Shown: in pieces, positions 9,465-17,921 of the stretch | Position numbering within the stretch: position 1 is the stretch's first letter | How the letters are laid out: each line of letters opens with the position of its first letter | Assembly (NCBI GenBank): GCA_025450445.1 | Contig: JANWHN010000015.1 | Location: 1 to 46,109, forward strand | Length of the DNA stretch: 46,109 nt | Direction: 5' to 3' | From: Anaerolineales bacterium | GTDB lineage: Bacteria; Chloroflexota; Anaerolineae; Anaerolineales; UBA11579 | Translations under genes and position numbers: made by a program | Notes under the pieces: model-generated | What the model was told of the DNA's origin: nothing | The model's input: only the letters and a program-made list of their open reading frames with translations | Databases searched by the model: none

Positions 9465-10640
9465 TTAGCCTCGTTTCTGCAACCAGCTTACCAAACGCTG
9501 GGTTCCTTCGCGCAGACGCTCAACATCGGTAACGAGCGAAATGCGGAAGTAACCTTCGCCGTGCTTTCCAAATACTACACCGGGCGTGGTGCTTACGCCC
9601 GATTCTTCAAGCATCTGGGCGCAGAAGTCCATGCTGTTTTCCTTAGTGGGCAGAGGGATCCAGACGTAAAGCGCGGCTTGGGGTGGCGCCACACGCAAGC
9701 CGGCGCGGTGGAGCCCGTCGACGACTGCGTCGCGGCGTTCCTGATAGATGCGGTTGCGCTCGTGAAGCCAGCTTTGGTCGCCGAGCATGGCCATTTCGCC
9801 AGCGGCCATGAGAGGAGCAAAGATGGCGGAGTCCTGCTGGCTCTTATAAGTATCGATGAACCTGATCGCGTCGGGATGACCAACGGCCATGCCCACCCGC
9901 CAGCCAGCCATGTTGTAAGTCTTGGAGAGCGAATTGAACTCTATGGAAACTTGTTTGGCGCCCGGGACCTGGAGCAGGCTGGGCGCGTGATAGCCATTGA
10001 AGCCGACATCGGCGTAAGGCGCATCGTGGGCCAGCAGGATGTCGTACTTGCGAGCGAAGGCGACCGCTTTTTCGAAGAACGGCATATCGGCGATTGCGCC
10101 GGTTGGATTGTTGGGATAGTTGAGCCAGAGGAGTTTGGCTTCCTTAGCGACGGATGCAGGGATCGCATCAAAGTCCGGCAGGAAGGCGTTCTCCTCCAGC
10201 AAAGGCATCAGATGCACTTTGGCTCCGGCGATCTCTGCGCTTTTGGCATAGACGGAGTAGCTAGGATCCGGAACGAGAACGCTATCGCCAGGATTGAGAA
10301 TGACCTGGCTCAATATAAAGAGCCCCTCTTTTGAACCGAGCAAGTCAACGACTTCAGTTTTGGGATCGACCTCGACGCCAAAGCGCTTCTTGTAATACTC
10401 GGCTACGGCCTTGCGAAATGGCATTGTCTGGCCCAACGTATATCCGTGGGTATCAGACTTGCTGGCCGCGTCGAACATGGTTTCGAGAATGAAACCCGGC
10501 GGCGGAAGGTCCGGGCTACCAATATCGAGGCGGACAACGTCTACACCTTTGGCGCGGAGGGCGGCGATACGCTTCGCTAATTCAGCGAAGAAATAAGGCT
10601 TGATGTGGGCGATGCGGTGAGCTGGTTTTAACATCGTCAT
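9465..10640 (-). CDS. Class I/II aminotransferase (LL-diaminopimelate/alanine aminotransferase-like)
   Basis: PLP motif SLSKTYNMAGWRVG, LNYPNNPTGA. The ORF extends to 10694; the ATG at 10640 (MTMLKPAHRIAHIKPYFF) is the likelier start. Confidence 0.9.
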   Translation of the reverse strand: MTMLKPAHRIAHIKPYFFAELAKRIAALRAKGVDVVRLDIGSPDLPPPGFILETMFDAASKSDTHGYTLGQTMPFRKAVAEYYKKRFGVEVDPKTEVVDLLGSKEGLFILSQVILNPGDSVLVPDPSYSVYAKSAEIAGAKVHLMPLLEENAFLPDFDAIPASVAKEAKLLWLNYPNNPTGAIADMPFFEKAVAFARKYDILLAHDAPYADVGFNGYHAPSLLQVPGAKQVSIEFNSLSKTYNMAGWRVGMAVGHPDAIRFIDTYKSQQDSAIFAPLMAAGEMAMLGDQSWLHERNRIYQERRDAVVDGLHRAGLRVAPPQAALYVWIPLPTKENSMDFCAQMLEESGVSTTPGVVFGKHGEGYFRISLVTDVERLREGTQRLVSWLQKRG

Positions 10641-10888
10641 AGTGTAAGTGAAGGAATTGCTTTTGCCAACGTCAGTTAAAGAACTAGTCATCATGACCCC
10701 CCATCAAACAGCAAGCTTTTGCTTCTCCGCCGCAACTGCGGGTGAGAAATCTCTCCTTGGTTGTACTTATACCGACGCCACACACCGCTTGCGGTATAAC
10801 GTGACAGCCCAATCTTGTGTCTAGGGACGATTACCCCAATTAATACACGGTTGGTTCGATTTTTGAACAAGAAGCTTGAAAAATCAAG

Positions 10889-11788
10889 CTATTGGACTAA
10901 CAGCCAAGCCAGGATCGTGTCTCCGACTACCTGCAAGCTTTGGGCGGAAATTTTATCGAGCGTATCGTCGACTGTGTGCCAGTATGGATAGTCGAAATCG
11001 ATAACATCGACGGCTGGGATGCCGCCACGCAGGAACGGGGTGTGATCGTCAAGAATGGAAAACTTCTGCTCGTTGATGAAGACGTCGCCGTAGCCCAGCT
11101 CGGCGGCGTGCTGCCAGATCTCGGCGGAGATTTGCGGGTCGGAGTTGGTTTCGAGGTAGATCTGCAAATCGGAATCGCCGATCATGTCCAGAACCACGGC
11201 TCCGTCTGGATGGATGTCCAGCGATTCAACAAAGGCGGTTGACCCGAGAATCCAATCCCAGCCTTCGATGCCACCGTTGTCTTCGGCGTCGAAGAAAACT
11301 AGCCAGATCTGGCCATTGATCTCTTCGGGAAGTACGCGAGCCAGCTCCATCAAGACTGCGACACCGGAGGCACCATCATTGGCGCCAGGGACGGGCTCGT
11401 CTTGACGTTCAATGTCGGGATCGCGATCGGCGACAAAGCGATTGTCGTAATGGGCCCCCACGACGACCCATGGAGAGCCGCTACCGCGCCTTGCGATAAT
11501 GTTTTGGACGGGATGGCTGAGCATTTCGGCCTCCTGGATTTCTACATCCCAGCCGTAAGTTCTCAAGGATTCGACCATCCAGTCTACCGCCTGGGCGTGG
11601 GCATCTGAACCCGGAAGCCGCGGACCAAGCGACATTTGATAGGCGGCGTCAACGTAGGCGCGTTCACCGTCGAAAGTGTCGCCGTAGTCAATGCGAGAAC
11701 TCGGACGGAAAATAATTGCGAGACCGACTCCAACAATGAGGAGGGAAACGACGGCGACGAAAAGAGTGCGGTTGCGGGGCACATTCAT
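10889..11788 (-). CDS. M28-family Zn peptidase, N-terminally anchored or secreted
   Basis: N-terminal hydrophobic segment; VVVGAHYDNR, GANDGASGVAVLMELARVL, FFDAEDNG metal-ligand motifs. Confidence 0.9.
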   Translation of the reverse strand: MNVPRNRTLFVAVVSLLIVGVGLAIIFRPSSRIDYGDTFDGERAYVDAAYQMSLGPRLPGSDAHAQAVDWMVESLRTYGWDVEIQEAEMLSHPVQNIIARRGSGSPWVVVGAHYDNRFVADRDPDIERQDEPVPGANDGASGVAVLMELARVLPEEINGQIWLVFFDAEDNGGIEGWDWILGSTAFVESLDIHPDGAVVLDMIGDSDLQIYLETNSDPQISAEIWQHAAELGYGDVFINEQKFSILDDHTPFLRGGIPAVDVIDFDYPYWHTVDDTLDKISAQSLQVVGDTILAWLLVQ

Positions 11789-11810
11789 TAGGAATCTTTT
11801 CGGCGATTAA

Positions 11811-13190
11811 TTAGAGTGTGGCCAGCTCAGCTGTTTGAGAAATGTTCAAATAATTATCCAGGTCTTGCAACGAGCGCTCTGCGTAAGCGCGGGCGCGGTT
11901 TCGGCGACCTAGCCGATCGCCATCGACCAATGGCGGCAGAATGCCAAAGTTGGCTTTCATCGGTTGGAAATCGGCTTCGATGGCGTGGGTCACGTAATGA
12001 CAGAGCGCGCCTAGCATAGTGGTGGCGGGTAACTCGAGCATCGGCTCGCCAGCGTGCAGGCGGGCTGCGTTCAGTCCAGCCAGCAAACCCGTCGCTACGT
12101 TGCCGATGTAGCCTTCGACCCCGGTGATCTGGCCCGCGAAAAAAAGATCGGGGCGTTCTCGGAACTGCAGAGTTGGATTCAGTAATTTTGGCGAATGAAT
12201 GAATGTGTTGCGGTGCATCTGGCCGTAGCGCTCGAAGTTGGCGTTCTCCAAGCCGGGAATCATGCGGAAGACACGTTTTTGCTCGGGAAATTTCAAATTG
12301 GTTTGAAAGCCGACGAGGTTATAAAGTGTGCCCGCTAAATTATCTTGACGCAATTGCAAGACCGCATGTGGGCGACGACCCGTGCGCGGATCGCGCAAAC
12401 CGATGGGACGCATGGGGCCAAATGCCAACGACTCGAGACCGCGATCGGCAATGATCTCGATGGGCAAGCAGCCTTCAAAGAATTCATGTAGACCGGCGCG
12501 AACGCCCTCTTTGAGCTGATGCTCAAATTCACGCAGCTCGATGCGCTCGGCGGTCAACAGCGCGGCGACTAAGGCCTCGTATTCTTCTTTCGTAAACGGG
12601 CAATTGATGTAGTCGCCGAGTTCCTCGTCTCCGCGGCCGTAGCGCGAAGCGCGGTAAGCGATGTCCATGTTGACGGAGTCGAGGCTGACGATAGGAGAAA
12701 TTGCGTCGAAGAAATAGAGATGCTCTTCACCGCTTAGTTTTGCGATAGCGTCGGAAAGTTTGGATGACGTCAACGGACCAGAAGCGATGATGGTTAAGCC
12801 ATCAGGGATCTCGGGCATTTCTTCGCGGATCAATTCAATATTGGGATGCGCCTCGATGTGGCGAGTGACCTCGGCGGCAAAGCCTTCACGGTCGACGGCC
12901 AGCGCGCCGCCGGCTGGCACGGCGGTTTCTTCGGCTACGCCCAGCAGCAAAGAATTCAAGCGGCGAAGTTCGTTTTTGAGCAGCCCGGAGGCGCGGTCGG
13001 GGAGGTCTGAGCCGAGGGAATTGGAACAGACGAGCTCGGCGAGGTCGTGAGACACATGGGCGCCGGTTTGAAGCTTGGGGCGCATCTCGTAGAGACCGAC
13101 CTGCAGTCCGCGTTCAGCCGCCTGCCAGGCAGCCTCGCTGCCGGCTAAGCCGCCGCCGACTACGGTCAGATTGGCTTTTTTTACGGGCAT
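11811..13190 (-). CDS. trmFO: Methylenetetrahydrofolate-tRNA-(uracil-5-)-methyltransferase (FADH2-oxidising)
   Basis: [50 protein letters not shown] motifs. Confidence 0.96.
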   Translation of the reverse strand: MPVKKANLTVVGGGLAGSEAAWQAAERGLQVGLYEMRPKLQTGAHVSHDLAELVCSNSLGSDLPDRASGLLKNELRRLNSLLLGVAEETAVPAGGALAVDREGFAAEVTRHIEAHPNIELIREEMPEIPDGLTIIASGPLTSSKLSDAIAKLSGEEHLYFFDAISPIVSLDSVNMDIAYRASRYGRGDEELGDYINCPFTKEEYEALVAALLTAERIELREFEHQLKEGVRAGLHEFFEGCLPIEIIADRGLESLAFGPMRPIGLRDPRTGRRPHAVLQLRQDNLAGTLYNLVGFQTNLKFPEQKRVFRMIPGLENANFERYGQMHRNTFIHSPKLLNPTLQFRERPDLFFAGQITGVEGYIGNVATGLLAGLNAARLHAGEPMLELPATTMLGALCHYVTHAIEADFQPMKANFGILPPLVDGDRLGRRNRARAYAERSLQDLDNYLNISQTAELATL

Positions 13191-13213
13191 CGGAGCATTC
13201 TAACAAACTGCCG

Positions 13214-13228
13214 TGGCACAGAACTTGC
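13214..13228 (+). promoter_or_regulatory. Candidate sigma-54 (-24/-12) promoter of rpoN
   Basis: TGGCACAGAACTTGC fits the TGGCAC-N5-TTGC core with correct GG/GC spacing, 38 bp upstream of the rpoN ATG at 13267. Confidence 0.8.
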
Positions 13229-13266
13229 ATCGTGGAGGACACTTCTCTATACTTCAGGAGCAAAAA

Positions 13267-14670
13267 ATGGCCCTCTCACAAGGTTTCATCCAAGGTGCAA
13301 GCCAACGACCACAGACCACTGCCCACCTGGCGCAGACCATGAGCCTGTTGGGTTTGAATGCCCAGGAGCTTAGCCAAAAGATCGAGGCGGCGCTGGCAGC
13401 GAATCCGGCGCTGGAATTGCTGGAGGGGCGACACTGCCCCACCTGCGGACGGCATTTGCGCAAGGAAAGCTTTTGCTCGACTTGCAACAAGGGTGCTGCC
13501 AAAGGCGATGAGCCGCTTGTTTTTATTTCTCCGCCGGAAGAAAATTTTGGGCGACTAAGCCGCAGCGGCGAAGAGCTGCCCGAAGATTACAGCGGTGCGC
13601 AGCCCGAAAATTTGGCCGGCTATGTGCTTGGCCAGATCGCGGCTGAACTGAACGCAAAGGAACAAGAAATCGCGGCGCATATTCTTACGAGCCTTGACGA
13701 TGATGGCTTACTAACCATTCCGCTCACCGAAGTTGCGCGTTTCCATCATGTGACGATCGATGAGGTCGAAGCTGTCGCAGATCTGATCCATCACGCAGAT
13801 CCGCTTGGCGTGGGCGCAAGCTCCACGACCGAAGCATTGCTGATCCAACTAGAAACCTTGGCGGAGCAAGCTCCCAATCAAGAATTGTGCGCCAAGGCAA
13901 TTCGCGAAGGCATGGGCATTCTCAGCAAAAAGCAATATGCTGAGCTTGGTCTTTTGCTGGGGATCAGCAAGACCAAAGCTCAGCAGATCGCGGAATTCAT
14001 TACAAGCAACCTCAGCCCATTCCCTGCCCGCGCTCATTGGGGCAGCCTCCGCACACCGAACATGGATTCTCCGAGGGCTTATCAGAAAGCCGACATCATC
14101 GTGCGCCGGCAGGATGACGGCCGACTGATGGTGGAGGTGATGTGGCCTCTGCGCGGATTACTGCGCGTGAACCCGCTCTTCCAACAAGCCTTGCGCGAAG
14201 CCCCAGAAGATAAGGCCGAGGAATGGAAAGTTGACCTGGAACAAGCCAATTTGCTGATCAAATGCCTGGCGCAACGTAATCACACGATCGTGCGCCTGAT
14301 GCAGATCCTGGCTGTGCTTCAAAAGAAATTTATCTTAAGCGGCGACGCGCACCTCAAGCCATTCACTCGTGCTTCCATCGCGGATGAGCTCGGCGTGCAC
14401 GAATCGACCATTTCACGAGCGGTAGCAAGCAAATCGGTGCAGTTACCATCGGGCAAAATCGTCCCACTCGCGCAGTTCTTCGACCGCAGCTTGCATATTC
14501 GCACTGCCTTGAAGAAGATCGTGAAAGACGAACCCAAGGCGCTGAGCGATACCAAGCTGGCTCGCCTGCTGGCAAAAGAAGGCCATCGTGTTGCGCGGCG
14601 TACTGTCGCAAAATATCGCACAATGGAGGGCATTCTGCCGGCGCATTTACGCAAAGCGCACGCAGCCTGA
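13267..14670 (+). CDS. rpoN: RNA polymerase sigma-54 factor with Cys4 (zinc-ribbon-like) insert
   Basis: Region I (TAHLAQTMSLLGLNAQELSQKIEAALAANPALELLE), HTH (RASIADELGVHESTISRAVASK), RpoN box (ARRTVAKYR). ATG at 13267 has AGGAG 6 nt upstream; the longer ORF start at 13213 is a GTG lying in the promoter. Confidence 0.95.
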   Translation: MALSQGFIQGASQRPQTTAHLAQTMSLLGLNAQELSQKIEAALAANPALELLEGRHCPTCGRHLRKESFCSTCNKGAAKGDEPLVFISPPEENFGRLSRSGEELPEDYSGAQPENLAGYVLGQIAAELNAKEQEIAAHILTSLDDDGLLTIPLTEVARFHHVTIDEVEAVADLIHHADPLGVGASSTTEALLIQLETLAEQAPNQELCAKAIREGMGILSKKQYAELGLLLGISKTKAQQIAEFITSNLSPFPARAHWGSLRTPNMDSPRAYQKADIIVRRQDDGRLMVEVMWPLRGLLRVNPLFQQALREAPEDKAEEWKVDLEQANLLIKCLAQRNHTIVRLMQILAVLQKKFILSGDAHLKPFTRASIADELGVHESTISRAVASKSVQLPSGKIVPLAQFFDRSLHIRTALKKIVKDEPKALSDTKLARLLAKEGHRVARRTVAKYRTMEGILPAHLRKAHAA

Positions 14671-14675
14671 CCTAA

Positions 14676-16646
14676 ATGACCTTATCCGGCATCAGCGATC
14701 TGCCGCTGTTCAAGCGGCGCAGCCAATCGGCAGAAGAGTTCGAATCTCTGCTTGATTTGCTGCCCCACCCCACGCTGATCGCAGATAGCCGAACCGGCCG
14801 CGTATTGTTGGCCAACACGCGCGCCATCCAGCTGACCGCATATACACGCAAAGAATTTGCCGAGCTGGAGCTCAATACCTTGCTGCCAGATTTCCCGATC
14901 GAAGCCCTAAACAAAAAGAAGTCTCGCAACGGCGCCGGGGAAACGTTGGTAAAGCGCAACAGCCGGTCGCTGCAGGTTGCAATCAGCATTGACCCGCTCA
15001 GTGGGAGTGAAAACTGGGTAGCCATTTCGCTCCAACCTTTTTCCAATCTGGCCGAAATTGAAGACCGAGAAGCGCAGGACAAGCAGCGTTGGGAAGCCAT
15101 GCATATCCTATCACTTGCGATGCAGCAAGACGAGCTTTCTTCGAGCTATCGACAGATATTGCAAGCCGGGACCTTGCTGACGGGAGCAAAGCATTTATTG
15201 CTTTACGCCACTTCGGCGGATGGCAAACTCAAGTTAGAATCTGTGAGCGGAAGCGGGGTCGAATTCCCTACCGAATTATCGGAGGCTGACCTCGCCCATT
15301 TGCGCACACCGAAGATCTGGAAAGCCGGGAAGCCGCTGGACACTGCGCTGCACAAAGCCGCCCATGCAGCCAAGCTGAACTATTTGTCCAGCACTCCATT
15401 GGACCTCACGCAGCCAGAAACCGGGCTGCTGATCGCGGCGGACGAAGAGGCAACCCCACCTAATGATTTGTTGACCATGCTGCAGATCCTGGCGGCCAGC
15501 GCTGCTACTGCTGGATTGTCGGCGGAGGTGGCTTCCCGACTCAGTCAGCAGGTGGTTGGGCTGAGCCAGAGCGCCCAACTCGGGACAGCTCTCCAGCAGA
15601 ATGTCCAAGATGGGCTTGTCTTTGCAGACCCGAAGCTGAAGATAACCGGGATTAATCCCGCCGCAGCAATGATGCTTGGCTACAGCGAAGCTGAGGTGGC
15701 CGGGCGCCCGGTGGCGGATGTTTTGATCAGCAACCAAAGCCTACTGCCTAATTTAGAAAAGGCTGCACGGGACGGAAAATTTATTGAGCTCGGCGAGCTA
15801 AAACTTCATCGGCGCGATGGCGTTGAATTTTTGGCGTCATTGCGCCTGGCACCGATCACGCTCGACAGCAAGGTGGAGAAAGTAGCTATTTTGGTAAATG
15901 ATCTCAGCGAACAAGAAGCGCTCCACATCCGTAGCCAGCAATTGCAGCAGCGCGCCTGGCTGGGCGAAGTGACCGCAATCTTTGCGCACGAAGTGCGCAA
16001 CCCGATCTACAACATCAGCACCGGCTTGCAGCTAATGCAGATCAGCTTGCCGGAGCAAGACCCGATGCAGGAGCAGATCAAAAAGCTGCAGGAAGACTGT
16101 GACCGGCTCGAGCACCGGATGAAGTCAGTGCTCAGCTTCTCGCGCAGTTTAGATCATGACCCAGAGCCGATGGACATCGGCGAGTTTTGCAAACTGCAGA
16201 TCGAGCGCTGGCGGCCACGGATGGCTAGCAAGGGCATCAAGGACAACATCCAGGTCGCTGCGAAGACGCCGCAAGTTTACGGCGATCGACGCGCACTCGA
16301 CCAGGTCTTTACCAACCTGATCACTAACGCAATCCAAGCCATGGAAGACCAGGAGAACGGCTTTCTGGCGGTCAAGATCGCGCCGACGCCAGATGAACCG
16401 GGGCTTGTGGACATCCATATTTCCGACAACGGGCCTGGCGTACCTGAAGACTTGCGCAAACGCGTCTTCGACCCATTTTTCACGACGAAAGAAGAGGAAG
16501 GCACGGGACTAGGTTTGGCGATCACGCGCCGCATCATCATGGCTCACAACGGGAACATCGAATTGGAATCATTCCCCGGTGGAACTCTGTTCAAGATCCA
16601 GTTGCCAGTGGCCCGTGCCATCTCAACCGAAGGGACGAACGCCTAA
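14676..16646 (+). CDS. PAS/GAF/PAS sensor histidine kinase, no obvious transmembrane segment
   Basis: H-box FAHEVRNPIYNISTG; ATPase motifs NLITNAIQAM, DNGPGVPEDLRKRVFDPFFTTKEEEGTGLGLAI. Confidence 0.92.
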   Translation: MTLSGISDLPLFKRRSQSAEEFESLLDLLPHPTLIADSRTGRVLLANTRAIQLTAYTRKEFAELELNTLLPDFPIEALNKKKSRNGAGETLVKRNSRSLQVAISIDPLSGSENWVAISLQPFSNLAEIEDREAQDKQRWEAMHILSLAMQQDELSSSYRQILQAGTLLTGAKHLLLYATSADGKLKLESVSGSGVEFPTELSEADLAHLRTPKIWKAGKPLDTALHKAAHAAKLNYLSSTPLDLTQPETGLLIAADEEATPPNDLLTMLQILAASAATAGLSAEVASRLSQQVVGLSQSAQLGTALQQNVQDGLVFADPKLKITGINPAAAMMLGYSEAEVAGRPVADVLISNQSLLPNLEKAARDGKFIELGELKLHRRDGVEFLASLRLAPITLDSKVEKVAILVNDLSEQEALHIRSQQLQQRAWLGEVTAIFAHEVRNPIYNISTGLQLMQISLPEQDPMQEQIKKLQEDCDRLEHRMKSVLSFSRSLDHDPEPMDIGEFCKLQIERWRPRMASKGIKDNIQVAAKTPQVYGDRRALDQVFTNLITNAIQAMEDQENGFLAVKIAPTPDEPGLVDIHISDNGPGVPEDLRKRVFDPFFTTKEEEGTGLGLAITRRIIMAHNGNIELESFPGGTLFKIQLPVARAISTEGTNA

Positions 16647-17830
16647 TGGCCTTATCTGTACTGGTGGTCGATGACGAGAAGAACGCACGCGAAAACATTG
16701 CGGCGTTCTTGAAGAAAAAAGACTACGAAGTTCTGGAAGCAAGCAGTATCAAAGACGCAAAAAAAGTAATAGCTCAAGGCAGTGCCGACTTGGTGCTGCT
16801 CGATGTGCAACTGCTTGATGGGCTTGGCACTACCCTCCTTGCGGAAAGCGCAGGCGCTGCCGGTCGACCCCCGATTATTCTAATCACCGCTCATGGCGAC
16901 ATCGACATGGCCGTGGAAGCAATGAAGAACGGCGCCCACGACTTTTTGCAAAAACCGATCAAGTTCGACCGACTGGAGCAATCGATCAAGCGAGCGGGCA
17001 AGAGCGTAGCCATGCGCCGCGAGCTCAACCATTTACGCCAAACCCAGCAAGGCGACTTCGTGCTGGGCAACAGCAAGCAAATGAAGTCGCTACTGGCGCA
17101 AGCCGAACGGGCCGCGCAAACAGCCGTATCCGTGCTGATTACCGGTGAAACAGGCACTGGGAAAGAGGTGCTGGCGCAGGCAATCCATCGTATGGGCACC
17201 CGCGCGGATAAGCCATTTATTGCAATCAACTGCGCAGCGATCCAGAGCACAGTCATTGAGTCGGAACTATTTGGGCACGAAGCTGGGGCATTTACTGGCG
17301 CCGACAAGCGCAAGACTGGTTTGATGGAAGTCGCCAACGACGGCATCCTTTTCCTCGACGAAATATCGTCGATGCCGGCCGACATGCAGGCCAAGCTTCT
17401 ACGCGCGCTCGAAGAGCGCGCCTTCCGCCGCATGGGCGGAACCACACTGATCAAGGTGGACGTGCAGATCCTGGCCGCCTCAAACCGCAATCTGAAATCA
17501 ATGATCGAAAAAGGTGAATTCCGGGATGATCTTTACTATCGACTCAAGGTCGTCGACCTGGATATGCCGGCGTTGCGCGATCGCAAGGAAGATATTTCTG
17601 AATTGGTTGGATTCTTTATTCATCAGAATAATCCGCGCATGGGCTTGAACATTCAGGATGTAACACCAAAAGCAATGGAAGCGCTTGCAGCCCACGATTG
17701 GCCAGGGAACATCCGTGAGTTGCGCAACATAATCGAGCGTGCTATGCTGTTTTGCGATGAGGCCGCGATCGATGTTGCCCATCTACCCGCTGAGCTTTTA
17801 AGCAATCCAAAGAAAGCCAAGAGCACCTAG
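16646..17830 (+). CDS. NtrC-family sigma-54-dependent response regulator (receiver + AAA+; no C-terminal Fis HTH visible)
   Basis: Receiver LVVDDEKNARENI...LVLLDVQLLDG; AAA+ TGETGTGKEV, ESELFGHEAGAFTGADKRKTG, LFLDEIS; ends ...HLPAELLSNPKKAKST. Confidence 0.95.
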   Translation: MALSVLVVDDEKNARENIAAFLKKKDYEVLEASSIKDAKKVIAQGSADLVLLDVQLLDGLGTTLLAESAGAAGRPPIILITAHGDIDMAVEAMKNGAHDFLQKPIKFDRLEQSIKRAGKSVAMRRELNHLRQTQQGDFVLGNSKQMKSLLAQAERAAQTAVSVLITGETGTGKEVLAQAIHRMGTRADKPFIAINCAAIQSTVIESELFGHEAGAFTGADKRKTGLMEVANDGILFLDEISSMPADMQAKLLRALEERAFRRMGGTTLIKVDVQILAASNRNLKSMIEKGEFRDDLYYRLKVVDLDMPALRDRKEDISELVGFFIHQNNPRMGLNIQDVTPKAMEALAAHDWPGNIRELRNIIERAMLFCDEAAIDVAHLPAELLSNPKKAKST

Positions 17831-17921
17831 CAGATATCCACTAACAGGGGATGCAAGGACGAATCGCGTTCCCATGATCCAGCTGCGAAAAATTTTTAGT
17901 CCCCCACCCTTTGCGGATTAA

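Noticed and set aside
9432-10334. 300-aa plus-strand ORF
   Set aside because: Antisense to the clearly conserved aminotransferase and the hflX start; arises from codon bias, no recognisable domain.
10741-10760. Glycine-riboswitch-like GGAGAGA motif on the minus strand
   Set aside because: Lacks the paired GCACCGAAGGAGCAA-type and CTCTCAGGCAAA-type conserved segments; reported only as a generic structured leader.
13213-13266. Upstream extension of rpoN (MAQNLHRGGHFSILQEQK)
   Set aside because: GTG start lies in the -24 element; ATG 13267 with AGGAG fits better with RpoN N-termini.
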